The translations under genes were made by a program, and so were the position numbers. The notes under the pieces are model-generated. The model did no database searches and was not told where the DNA came from. It saw only the letters and a program-made list of their open reading frames with translations. DNA of 64,000 nucleotides from Oscillospiraceae bacterium (GTDB lineage Bacteria > Bacillota > Clostridia > Oscillospirales > Oscillospiraceae). Of the stretch, positions 1 to 7,670 are shown in pieces. How positions within the stretch are numbered: the stretch's first letter is position 1; every line of letters begins with the position of its first letter. The stretch is from positions 62,001 to 126,000 of the forward strand of contig JAHHRV010000003.1 in the NCBI GenBank assembly GCA_020025595.1, in the 5' to 3' direction.

Positions 1-157
1 GAATTTCACCGCATTCAGGGGCGATCACGGTAACCTCTGCACCGAAGCTTTGCAGCACCTGCACCCGGCGCAGAGCGATTTTTCCGCCGCCAACGACCAC
101 CGCCCGCCGTCCGCGTAAATCTATAAATAACGGGAAGCGATATTCTTCCAGATTCAT
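1..157 (-). CDS. Precorrin-2 dehydrogenase / siroheme synthase N-terminal domain (partial)
   Basis: The reverse strand from the ATG at 157 reads MNLEEYRFPLFIDLRGRRAV followed by VVGGGKIALRRVQVLQ. This is the Rossmann start (GGGxxAxRR) of the NAD-dependent precorrin-2 dehydrogenase of the Met8/CysG-N family, which oxidises precorrin-2 to sirohydrochlorin. The gene leaves the window at base 1, so only 52 codons are visible and a ferrochelatase or methylase fusion cannot be judged. It starts 25 bases after the hemA stop on the same strand, so hemA and this gene are probably cotranscribed. Its product, sirohydrochlorin, is the substrate of CbiK, encoded just upstream of hemA. Confidence 0.85.
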   Translation of the reverse strand, partial: MNLEEYRFPLFIDLRGRRAVVVGGGKIALRRVQVLQSFGAEVTVIAPECGEI

Positions 158-182
158 AATGTTCCTGCTTTCCAAAATATGC

Positions 183-1370
183 CTACCGGCCGATGGTGTG
201 GGCACGGATTTTCTTTTCACATTTGCTCAGCATATCTGCCGTGATGTGTTCTGCCATGCCGCCGATCAGAAGATCTACCGCTTTCTCAACGGAAAGCTCC
301 ACGATTTCCTCTTCGCTCAGTCCCTCTTCCAGTTCCTTCGACATGGCAATTCTTTCTGTAATAGCGCTCTTCAGACTGTCCATGGAAGACATACAGTCCT
401 TGTAATGGAGCCATCTGTAAAAGCGCTCCAGATGGGTCTGGATGATTTCCGACACCTCTGCCGGAACAGTCCGGTTTTCCAGGCCGCTGCCCAGATCATC
501 AATGTTATAAAGGGATACCCCTTGCAGGTTTCCGGCCTCCGGCTCGATATCCCGAGGGATCGCCAGATCCACCAGCACCGCAGGCGGTGTTTCCACGGTG
601 GACAGCTGCCGGGCCGTTACCGTATAGTGAGGGCTGGTGGTAGCCGAAATCAGAATGTCGGCACCCGCCATGTGGTCAAACCGTTCATCGTATGCAACAA
701 CGCCGCAGCCCCGGGGGACAATGGTTTCACCGTGGCGATATGTACGCAGAGTCACCCGAACACTGCACCCTGCCTGATACAGAAGCTCTGCCGAAAGTCT
801 TCCCATCTCGCCGTTGCCAATGACAATGGCCTGCTTTCCGGTAAGATCTCCCAGCTTCTGCCGCAGCAGCTCCACCGCCATGCTGGCAGCGGAGGTGGGA
901 ATTGCTGTGAGATGCACCTTGGTACGGATTTCCTTTCCGGCGGAAATAGCTGAACGGAACAGGGTCTCCAGCACCGAATCGGTGGTGCCAGCTTCCCGGG
1001 CCAGGGAAATTGCCCCCTTTACCTGAGAGATGATCTGATCCTCGCCCCAGATTCTGGAGCGCAGTCCGGCAGCCACATTCATCAGATGCTCAATGGCAAG
1101 CTCTGACGAGCGGGTGACAAAGGCATCCTTATAAGGTTCATATTCTGCATTTGCCGCCTGACACAGCAGCCGCCCCGGCTCCACATCCTCTGTGCAGGAT
1201 ACATACAGCTCTGTGCGGTTGCAGGTGGAAATCAGCACGCAGCCGCAAACCCCGGGGTAGGACTGAACGATTCTGTCCATCTCCATAGTCTGGGTCTTGG
1301 TAAAGGACAGTCGCTCTCTCAGACTGATAGGAGCCAGACTATGCTCCAACCCGGACATGATAATTTTCAT
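183..1370 (-). CDS. hemA: Glutamyl-tRNA reductase HemA
   Basis: This is the first committed enzyme of C5-pathway tetrapyrrole synthesis: it reduces glutamyl-tRNA to glutamate-1-semialdehyde with NADPH in the cytoplasm. The 395-aa product carries the active-site block STCNRTELY with nucleophile Cys50, then a Rossmann NADPH domain (GNGEMGRLSAELL near 186) and the C-terminal helical dimerisation domain. The length is slightly below the usual 410-450 aa. It lies in a run with the precorrin-2 dehydrogenase fragment downstream and cbiK upstream, so flux here is directed to siroheme and cobalamin. A possible 23-codon leader ORF ends 2 bases before its ATG. Confidence 0.95.
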   Translation of the reverse strand: MKIIMSGLEHSLAPISLRERLSFTKTQTMEMDRIVQSYPGVCGCVLISTCNRTELYVSCTEDVEPGRLLCQAANAEYEPYKDAFVTRSSELAIEHLMNVAAGLRSRIWGEDQIISQVKGAISLAREAGTTDSVLETLFRSAISAGKEIRTKVHLTAIPTSAASMAVELLRQKLGDLTGKQAIVIGNGEMGRLSAELLYQAGCSVRVTLRTYRHGETIVPRGCGVVAYDERFDHMAGADILISATTSPHYTVTARQLSTVETPPAVLVDLAIPRDIEPEAGNLQGVSLYNIDDLGSGLENRTVPAEVSEIIQTHLERFYRWLHYKDCMSSMDSLKSAITERIAMSKELEEGLSEEEIVELSVEKAVDLLIGGMAEHITADMLSKCEKKIRAHTIGR

Positions 1371-1372
1371 AC

Positions 1373-1444
1373 TTACTCACACTCCCTGACCACAACAACG
1401 GAAAAATATCCGCAAAATGAGGCCATACAGTTTTCCTTTTCCAT
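1373..1444 (-). CDS. Possible 23-codon leader ORF upstream of hemA
   Basis: On the reverse strand an ATG at 1444 opens a 23-codon frame (MEKENCMASFCGYF, then SVVVVRECE) ending in TAA at 1373-1375, two bases before the hemA ATG. A GGGAG element lies about 10 bases upstream of this ATG, and the AGGGAG that serves hemA lies inside the frame. It could couple translation to hemA or be a chance ORF. No homology is recognised. Confidence 0.25.
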   Translation of the reverse strand: MEKENCMASFCGYFSVVVVRECE

Positions 1445-1543
1445 TTTTTCTACGCTCCCAGGTCGTTCTTTTCGCACTGGCGCAGCGATGAAAAACTGCG
1501 ACAGTCTCAGGACCGCCGCAGCAGCTTATATATTTTTTCTGTA

Positions 1544-2329
1544 TCAGAAGGGCTGCGCCTGCTGAGCGTGCTTTGCAAACAGGCTGCGTACTGCCGGATA
1601 CTCACCCAGTCCCCGCAGCACGCAGGATACTTCATATCCCTCTGCCCGAAGCTGTGCGCACCAGGATCCTTCCCCGTCACCTGCCATGTCGTTTTTGGCA
1701 TGGTCGCCTGCCACCACCATCAGAGGATACAGGCGGACTCTGCGTACATGAGGCATCAGGTGCAGTCTGCGAATCACCTGATGCAATTCAGGGTAGCCCT
1801 TCACCGTGCCGATCAGTACCCGGTTCCATCCGAAATCATGGAACATATACTCAAGCAGCGCATAGGCCGCATTGGCGTAGTGGGCAGTACCGTGTCCCAT
1901 AAACACGATTGCTTCGTCCTCTTCCGGGGGCTGGATGGACTGCATCACAGCACCGATGGTGTCCTCGTAGTCCTGCACCGTGGTAAGCAGCGGCGTTCCC
2001 AGAGAAAGAGACATCTCCTGTGCATACGGCTCTGCCAGCTTGCGCAGCTTGTCGAATTCTTCGCCGTTGATCACATAGGTGGGCTGAATCAGCACATGGC
2101 CGCAGCCCTCCTGCTTCAGCCGGCTCAGCGCCTGAGACACATTGTCGATCTCCATCCCATCACGCTGCTGCAGCTTTTTCATGATCATTCCACTGGTAAA
2201 GGCCCGGCGCAATTTGCAATCCGGCAGGGCTTTGCCAATTTCCTGCTCAATAGCTGCGATGTTTTTTTCCAGGGTGTCCAGGTGGCTGGTTCCGAAAGAT
2301 ACCACCAAAACGGCCTTTTTCTGATCCAT
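1544..2329 (-). CDS. cbiK: Sirohydrochlorin cobaltochelatase CbiK
   Basis: This enzyme inserts Co2+ into sirohydrochlorin in the anaerobic (early-cobalt) cobalamin pathway. The 261-aa length and the opening KKAVLVVSFGTSHLDT are typical of CbiK. The likely metal-binding and catalytic histidines lie in VFMGHGTAHYAN and VAGDHAKNDMAG. There is no signal peptide, so it is the cytoplasmic form. AGGAGG sits six bases before the ATG. The gene is transcribed away from cobQ, from a promoter in the same 490-bp intergenic region. Confidence 0.93.
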   Translation of the reverse strand: MDQKKAVLVVSFGTSHLDTLEKNIAAIEQEIGKALPDCKLRRAFTSGMIMKKLQQRDGMEIDNVSQALSRLKQEGCGHVLIQPTYVINGEEFDKLRKLAEPYAQEMSLSLGTPLLTTVQDYEDTIGAVMQSIQPPEEDEAIVFMGHGTAHYANAAYALLEYMFHDFGWNRVLIGTVKGYPELHQVIRRLHLMPHVRRVRLYPLMVVAGDHAKNDMAGDGEGSWCAQLRAEGYEVSCVLRGLGEYPAVRSLFAKHAQQAQPF

Positions 2330-2391
2330 AGTGTCCTCCTGACCCCAGATCCTGCAAATGTCACAGCGGGATCATTCTGCCTTTGTGTATC

Positions 2392-2420
2392 ATGTTACCA
2401 ACATTCTGACAATAAGTAAA
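2392..2420 (-). promoter_or_regulatory. Candidate cbiK promoter
   Basis: Read on the reverse strand: -35 TTTACT (2415-2420), 17-base spacer, -10 TAACAT (2392-2397) preceded by TGG, which gives an extended -10. It lies about 65 bases upstream of the cbiK ATG. No riboswitch is visible on this side. Confidence 0.5.
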
Positions 2421-2487
2421 GCGCATTTTTCTTATCGTATCATAAGCTGATATTTATGCAATTTACCGTGGGATCCTCACGCCAGGG

Positions 2488-2516
2488 TTGACAGTATTCT
2501 CTCGCACGAATACAAT
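2488..2516 (+). promoter_or_regulatory. Promoter of the cobalamin-riboswitch/cobQ transcript
   Basis: TTGACA (2488-2493), 17-base spacer, TACAAT (2511-2516). Transcription should begin near 2523, at the 5' edge of the riboswitch aptamer. Confidence 0.8.
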
Positions 2517-2519
2517 GAT

Positions 2520-2720
2520 AACAGGTTCAAGTGTTCTGTAATTGATATTTAATTGCAGAAAGAATAGATAATCCGGTTGGAATCCGGAACGGTACCGCCG
2601 CTGTATGTGCATTGGAATTGCTCGTTGGCGCAAGTCAGTCACTGGGAAACCGGGAAGGCAGAGCATGATCCCCGGGGAAACTCCCCAAATGCACGAGTCA
2701 GAAGACCTGCTTGGACATTT
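2520..2720 (+). ncRNA. Cobalamin (B12) riboswitch aptamer
   Basis: The conserved blocks occur in order. A GGAATCCGGAACGGTACCGC core near 2578-2597 leads into CGCTGTATG. GTCACTGGGAAACCGGGAAGG follows near 2637-2657. The B12 box GAGTCAGAAGACCTGC lies at about 2695-2710. The aptamer lies between a consensus promoter and an intrinsic terminator placed before cobQ, so adenosylcobalamin or a related cobamide should terminate cobQ transcription. Exact ends are approximate. Confidence 0.92.
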
Positions 2721-2770
2721 CCTTAAGCCTGCGGTGATTGGGCCTGAGGGTTTTAAGTTGCAGAAAATCG

Positions 2771-2809
2771 GCTGCGACAGCAGGATGCTGTCGCGGCTTT
2801 TTTATTTTT
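2771..2809 (+). terminator. Riboswitch expression-platform terminator
   Basis: A 12-bp stem (GCTGCGACAGCA at 2771-2782, loop GGA, pairing arm to 2797) is followed by TTTTTTATTTTT. It sits between the B12 aptamer and the cobQ ATG and is the expected OFF structure in the ligand-bound state. Confidence 0.88.
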
Positions 2810-2823
2810 ACGGGAGAATGCTC

Positions 2824-4287
2824 ATGGCAAAAAATATTATGATTCAGGGCACTATGTCCAATGCCGGAAAGAGCCTGCTGTGTGCCGCTCTTTGCCGGAT
2901 TTTCAAGCAGGACGGCTATCGGGTCGCCCCCTTTAAGAGCCAGAATATGGCGCTGAATTCCTTCATCACCGAAGCAGGCGGCGAAATGGGCCGTGCTCAG
3001 GTGGTGCAGGCGGAAGCCGCCGGAATTGCGCCGGATGTGCGGATGAACCCCATTTTGCTCAAGCCCACCACGGATGTGGGCAGCCAGGTCATTGTGAACG
3101 GCGTTGTGCAGGGCAATATGCGGGCCACGGAGTACAGCAGACGCAAGCGGGAGTTTATCCACGATGTGATGCGAGCTTACAATTCCCTTGCTGCCGAAAA
3201 CGACATCATCGTCATCGAAGGTGCCGGTTCCCCTGCCGAAATCAACCTGCGGCAGGAAGATATTGTGAACATGGGTTTTGCAAAGCTTGTGGATGCGCCG
3301 GTGCTGCTGGTGGGCGATATCGACCGGGGCGGCGTGTTTGCCCAGCTCTACGGCACTGTTGCCCTGCTGGAAGAGGACGAAAAGGCGCGAATCAAAGGCA
3401 CTATCGTCAACAAATTCCGTGGAGACCGTTCGATTCTGGATCCGGGTCTTGTCACCCTGGAGGAGCTGTGCGGCGTACCCGTGGTGGGCGTTGTGCCCTA
3501 TGTCCATGTGGATATCGACGAGGAAGACAGCCTGTCCGAGCGGTTTTATGAAAATCAGGGCAGAAAGCTGCTGGATATTGCCGTGATCCGGATGCCCCGG
3601 ATCTCTAATTTTACAGATTTCAGCCCCTTCGAGCGGTATGGAAATGTGTCATTGCGGTATGTGGACAAGGTTGCAGACCTGCACAACCCGGATATGATCG
3701 TGCTGCCCGGAACCAAGAGCACCATCGGCGATCTGAAATGGCTGCGCCAAAACGGTCTGGAAGCCGCCATTTTGAGGGCCGCATCTGCAGGAACACTGGT
3801 GTTCGGCATCTGCGGCGGTTATCAGATGCTGGGAAAATCCATCTCTGACCCCGATCAGGTGGAAGCCGCCGGCGTGACGGAAATTGCAGGACTGGGTCTA
3901 CTGGACATGAACACCGTATTTCGGGGTGAAAAGGTTCAGACTCAGACCATGGGATGCTTTGACGGCGTTGTGGGTATGCTGTCCGGACTGAACGGGCTTG
4001 GCTATACCGGGTATGAAATTCACATGGGCAGAAGTCAGGAAAAGCTGCCACCCCTCACCTCCTGCCGGAATGTCTACGGCAGCTACATCCACGGGATTTT
4101 TGATGCCCCTCATGTGGCAGAAACCATCGTGCAGGCCCTGTGCCGCCAAAAGGGCATCGACTTTGAAGCCATCGGCTCCTTCGATCTGCACGAATACAAA
4201 GAGCAGCAGTATAACAAGCTGGCGGATGCTGTTCGCTCAGAGCTTGACATGGAGTATGTATACCGGGTCCTGAACCGGGAAATATAA
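2824..4287 (+). CDS. cobQ: Cobyric acid synthase CobQ/CbiP
   Basis: Glutamine- and ATP-dependent amidotransferase that amidates side chains of adenosyl-cobyrinate a,c-diamide to give cobyric acid. The 487-aa product has an N-terminal P-loop-like GTMSNAGKSLLCAALCRIF and a C-terminal class-I glutamine amidotransferase domain with nucleophile Cys in VFGICGGYQMLGKS and His in SYIHGIFD. I chose ATG 2824 because CGGGAG lies 7 bases upstream. A longer in-frame start at 2605 would lie inside the riboswitch and terminator. Other cobinamide genes are not adjacent, so the riboswitch here controls a single amidation step. Confidence 0.95.
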   Translation: MAKNIMIQGTMSNAGKSLLCAALCRIFKQDGYRVAPFKSQNMALNSFITEAGGEMGRAQVVQAEAAGIAPDVRMNPILLKPTTDVGSQVIVNGVVQGNMRATEYSRRKREFIHDVMRAYNSLAAENDIIVIEGAGSPAEINLRQEDIVNMGFAKLVDAPVLLVGDIDRGGVFAQLYGTVALLEEDEKARIKGTIVNKFRGDRSILDPGLVTLEELCGVPVVGVVPYVHVDIDEEDSLSERFYENQGRKLLDIAVIRMPRISNFTDFSPFERYGNVSLRYVDKVADLHNPDMIVLPGTKSTIGDLKWLRQNGLEAAILRAASAGTLVFGICGGYQMLGKSISDPDQVEAAGVTEIAGLGLLDMNTVFRGEKVQTQTMGCFDGVVGMLSGLNGLGYTGYEIHMGRSQEKLPPLTSCRNVYGSYIHGIFDAPHVAETIVQALCRQKGIDFEAIGSFDLHEYKEQQYNKLADAVRSELDMEYVYRVLNREI

Positions 4288-4316
4288 GCACACTGTCCCT
4301 TGAAGAAAAATAGCGT

Positions 4317-4351
4317 ATCGGACGATTGAAGTTCAAATTCAATCGTCCGAT
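4317..4351. terminator. Perfect inverted repeat after cobQ
   Basis: ATCGGACGATTGAA (4317-4330) and its exact complement (4338-4351) flank a 7-base loop. It is a 14-bp perfect stem 30 bases after the cobQ stop. The downstream T-tract is poor (ATTTGC), so it may be a weak terminator or an mRNA 3'-end stabiliser. Confidence 0.6.
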
Positions 4352-4414
4352 ATTTGCATCTAAATACACAAAACCCCCTATACTATCTTCTGAAAAGTTC
4401 TCAATTGTATCCTC

Positions 4415-4442
4415 TTGATTTTTTGTAGGATGCGTGTATAAT
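4415..4442 (+). promoter_or_regulatory. Promoter of the MATE gene
   Basis: TTGATT (4415-4420), 16-base spacer, TATAAT (4437-4442), about 47 bases before the ATG at 4489. An AGGAG ribosome binding site follows. Confidence 0.7.
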
Positions 4443-4488
4443 GAGCTGTTGGTTAGATTTGAGGGAATGGAAATAGGAGTTTATTAAG

Positions 4489-5844
4489 ATGGAAAATGAT
4501 CTGGGACGGGATAAAATTTCCCGGTTGGTTTTTAGAATTGCAATTCCCAGTATGCTGGCACAGTTTGTCAGCGTGCTTTATAGTATTGTGGACCGTATGT
4601 TCGTGGGCAATATCCCGCAGTTCGGAGATTTGTCTCTGGCAGGCGTGGGCGTGTGCGGCCCCATTGTCACCATGATCGGTGCATTTGCCTTTCTGGTCGG
4701 CATCGGCGGAACCCCGCTGATGGGCATCGCCCTTGGCGAAGGAAACCGGGAAAAGGCATCCCGCATCCTTGCCAACTGCTTTGTGCTGCTGGTGGGCATT
4801 GCCGTCATCGTCACAGGAACCGTGCTGCTGCTCAAGGAGCCGATGCTGCGCCTGTTCGGTGCCAGCGATATCACCTATCCCTATGCAGAGGCCTACTTTA
4901 CAATTTATATCAGCGGCACCGTTTTTGCCCTGCTGTCAACAGGTATGTACCAGTTCGTCATCGCTCAGGGCTATGCCAAGGTCGGTATGTGCTCGGTGAT
5001 TCTGGGTGCGGTGCTGAATATCATTCTGGATCCCATCTTTATCTATGGGTTCCACATGGGCGTTCGGGGCGCTGCATTCGCAACCATCATCAGTCAGGCT
5101 GCCAGCGCCACATTTGTGCTGATTTTCCTGCTGAAAAAGGCCAATATCACCATTTGCTTTGGGGGCTACAGCTTCAAAACCATGGTCCGGGTACTGCAAA
5201 TGGGCTTCACGCCCTTTGCCATCATCGCTGCGGACAACATTATGATCATCGCCATGAACGCCCTGCTGCAAAAGCACGGCGGTGCCCAGGGCGACACGCT
5301 GATCACCATCAACACCATTGTCCAGAGCTTCATGCTGGTTTTGACCATGCCCCTGGGCGGCATCAGCGGCGGAACCCAATGCATCCTCAGCTACAACTAC
5401 GGCGCAGGCTACTCTGACCGGGTGATCAAGGCCCAGCGATACATCGCAGGACTGTGCGTTGCCTACACGGGAATCCTGTTCCTGATGGCAAGACTGGCAG
5501 GCCCCGCCTTTGTGACCCTGTTCACCAGCGATGCAGAGCTGAACGCTCAGGCCTGCCGGGCAATCAACATCTGCACTCTGACGGCGGTTCCTCTGGGCAT
5601 CCAGTATGCCATTGTGGACGGCTTCACCGGTATGGGCCAGATTCAGATGTCCCTGCCCCTGTCTTTCTGGAGAAAAACCGTCTATTTTATTGCAGTGTTT
5701 GCCATCCCTGCCATGACGGATGCATCCATGATCTTCTACGCCCAGCCCATTTCCGATATCCTGGCGGTATCGCTTTCCATCCCTCTGTATTTCATCATGA
5801 TCAAGAGAATTTTAAGAAACCGGGAAACCTTCCTGGCTGGATAA
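4489..5844 (+). CDS. MATE family efflux transporter
   Basis: Cation-coupled multidrug/metabolite exporter of the MATE fold, in the cytoplasmic membrane. The 451-aa length and about 12 hydrophobic segments are standard. The start matches the family (FRIAIPSMLAQFVSVLYSIVDRMFVG, here given in part as IAIPSMLAQF and DRMFVGNIP). The second half repeats the pattern (MGFTPFAIIAADNIMIIAMN). It is monocistronic, with its own promoter and terminator. Substrate cannot be inferred; clostridial MepA-like subgroups are closest by feel. Confidence 0.9.
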   Translation: MENDLGRDKISRLVFRIAIPSMLAQFVSVLYSIVDRMFVGNIPQFGDLSLAGVGVCGPIVTMIGAFAFLVGIGGTPLMGIALGEGNREKASRILANCFVLLVGIAVIVTGTVLLLKEPMLRLFGASDITYPYAEAYFTIYISGTVFALLSTGMYQFVIAQGYAKVGMCSVILGAVLNIILDPIFIYGFHMGVRGAAFATIISQAASATFVLIFLLKKANITICFGGYSFKTMVRVLQMGFTPFAIIAADNIMIIAMNALLQKHGGAQGDTLITINTIVQSFMLVLTMPLGGISGGTQCILSYNYGAGYSDRVIKAQRYIAGLCVAYTGILFLMARLAGPAFVTLFTSDAELNAQACRAINICTLTAVPLGIQYAIVDGFTGMGQIQMSLPLSFWRKTVYFIAVFAIPAMTDASMIFYAQPISDILAVSLSIPLYFIMIKRILRNRETFLAG

Positions 5845-5850
5845 AGCCCT

Positions 5851-5885
5851 GCCGGAATGACCAATCGTCATTCCGGCATTTTTTC
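5851..5885 (+). terminator. Terminator after the MATE gene
   Basis: GCCGGAATGA (5851-5860) pairs perfectly with TCATTCCGGC (5868-5877) around a 7-base loop, followed by ATTTTTTC. Confidence 0.9.
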
Positions 5886-5971
5886 TTACATTTTTGTCCT
5901 GCAAATGAATGATTTCCTGCATAATTCATAAAAATATAACAAATTTAAGATATTAATCGCATCAATATGGA

Positions 5972-6000
5972 TTGCATCCTCCGGCGAAATGATTTATAAT
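5972..6000 (+). promoter_or_regulatory. Promoter of the citrate synthase gene
   Basis: TTGCAT (5972-5977), 17-base spacer, TATAAT (5995-6000). The downstream AAGGAGG at 6027-6033 precedes the ATG at 6041. Confidence 0.8.
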
Positions 6001-6040
6001 GGGTCCAATATTTTTATTTTTCCCGAAGGAGGTAACTACC

Positions 6041-7405
6041 ATGAAACAATCGTTTTCTGAAATCACACCTTACATTAAAGATATGGCCGACCTGTCCACC
6101 CGTAACAACCATATTCAGCCCGAAATGTACCTGGAACACAAGGTTTATCGCGGGCTGCGTGATCTGAACGGCAATGGCGTTGTTACCGGCCTGACGGAAG
6201 TATCGGATGTCACTGCGAAAATTGTCGATAAAGACGGCAATGTAACTTTCTGCCCCGGCCGTCTATGCTATCGCGGCATCAACATCCGTGATCTGGTCGA
6301 TGGATTTTTACATACGGACCGTTTTGGATTTGAGGAAACGGTGTATTTGCTGCTGTTCTCCGAGCTGCCCAACAAAGAGCAGCTGGCTCGGTTCTCTCAG
6401 GAGCTGTCCGATTTCCGCAGTCTTCCCAACTCCTTCGTCCGGGATATGATTCTAAAAGCCCCCGGCAAGGATATGATGAACATTCTGTCCAGAAGCGTAC
6501 TTGCGCTGTACGCCTACGACGAAAACCCCGACGACATTTCCATTCCCAATGTTCTGCGTCAGTGCCTGCAGCTGATCTCCGTGCTGCCCATGCTGGCAGT
6601 GTACAGCTACCAGTCCTATCAGCACTACCATCAGTCCAAGAGCCTGTTTATCCACCTGCCGAAGCCTGAGTATTCCACGGCAGAAAACCTGCTGCACCTG
6701 CTGCGGGAGGACGGTTCCTTCACGCCCCTGGAAGCCAAGATCCTGGATCTTGCCCTGGTGCTCCATGCAGAGCACGGCGGCGGCAACAACTCTACCTTTA
6801 CCACCCATGTGGTATCCTCCTCCGGAACCGACACCTATGCAGCCATTTCCGCTGCACTGGGCTCGCTGAAGGGCCCCCGCCACGGCGGCGCAAACATCAA
6901 GGTTGTCCAGATGTTTGATGACATGAAAAAATCCATCGATATCCACGACGAAGGCGCCATTCGGGATTATCTGGGCAAGCTGCTGGACGGCGAGGCTTTT
7001 GACCATGCCGGACTCATCTACGGCTTTGGCCATGCAGTTTACTCCCTGTCTGACCCCAGAGCCGATATCCTGATGGAGTGTGCCCAGTCTCTTTCTATGG
7101 AAAAGGGATTTGAGGAAGAATACCAGCTCTACTGTACCGTGGCAGAGATTGCCCCCCAGGTCATCACCGAAAAGCGAAAGATCTACAAAGGCGTCAGCGC
7201 CAACATCGACTTCTACTCCGGCCTTATCTACCGGATGCTGGATCTGCCCAGTGAGCTGTTTACACCGCTGTTTGCAGTATCCCGTATTGCAGGCTGGAGC
7301 GCCCACAGAATCGAAGAAATTCAAAATGCCGGCAAGATCATCCGCCCTGCCTATATCAATGTCAAGCAGGAACGGCCCTATGTTGACCTGGATTCCCGAC
7401 CCTGA
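6041..7405 (+). CDS. Citrate (Si)-synthase family protein
   Basis: Condenses acetyl-CoA and oxaloacetate to citrate; in anaerobes this feeds 2-oxoglutarate and glutamate synthesis. The 454-aa protein shows the family active-site segments: LVLHAEHGGGNNSTF, SLKGPRHGGAN and YGFGHAVYSLSDPRA. ATG 6041 is chosen because AAGGAGG precedes it; an in-frame ATG at 5999 overlaps the -10 element and is rejected. It belongs to the longer clostridial branch of citrate/2-methylcitrate synthases. No aconitase or isocitrate dehydrogenase gene is adjacent, so substrate preference (citrate versus methylcitrate) is open. Confidence 0.92.
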   Translation: MKQSFSEITPYIKDMADLSTRNNHIQPEMYLEHKVYRGLRDLNGNGVVTGLTEVSDVTAKIVDKDGNVTFCPGRLCYRGINIRDLVDGFLHTDRFGFEETVYLLLFSELPNKEQLARFSQELSDFRSLPNSFVRDMILKAPGKDMMNILSRSVLALYAYDENPDDISIPNVLRQCLQLISVLPMLAVYSYQSYQHYHQSKSLFIHLPKPEYSTAENLLHLLREDGSFTPLEAKILDLALVLHAEHGGGNNSTFTTHVVSSSGTDTYAAISAALGSLKGPRHGGANIKVVQMFDDMKKSIDIHDEGAIRDYLGKLLDGEAFDHAGLIYGFGHAVYSLSDPRADILMECAQSLSMEKGFEEEYQLYCTVAEIAPQVITEKRKIYKGVSANIDFYSGLIYRMLDLPSELFTPLFAVSRIAGWSAHRIEEIQNAGKIIRPAYINVKQERPYVDLDSRP

Positions 7406-7414
7406 TTCATCCCA

Positions 7415-7450
7415 GCCCCCTGCGCAGACTGCGCGGGGGGCTTCTCCGTT
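7415..7450 (+). terminator. GC-rich stem-loop after citrate synthase
   Basis: GCCCCCTGCGCA (from 7415) pairs with TGCGCGGGGGGC (to 7441) around a tiny loop. The U-tract is imperfect (TTCTCCGTTTT). Confidence 0.75.
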
Positions 7451-7550
7451 TTGCACAAAAAACAATCAGCAAAATTAACAGTTCCACCCCCTCATACATC
7501 GCACTTCATTGGCAAAGGTCGAAAAATGTAAAATAAATGTGAAATTTCTG

Positions 7551-7578
7551 TAGAACTTCCAAAAAAATGTGCTACAAT
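7551..7578 (+). promoter_or_regulatory. Candidate prs promoter
   Basis: TACAAT (7573-7578) with a weak -35 (TAGAAC, 7551-7556). A perfect 10-bp inverted repeat (AAAAAGTATG 7580-7589 / 7599-7608) follows directly and would form a hairpin at the extreme 5' end of the mRNA. Confidence 0.55.
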
Positions 7579-7670
7579 AAAAAAGTATGTATTAAGCTCA
7601 TACTTTTTCCCTTTCAAATTACACATGATATATATAACGCATACAAAAGTGATGGAGGAGAACTAAGATT

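Noticed and set aside
2605..2823. N-terminal extension of cobQ
   Set aside because: These bases are the cobalamin riboswitch and terminator; ATG 2824 has the ribosome binding site and matches the family start.
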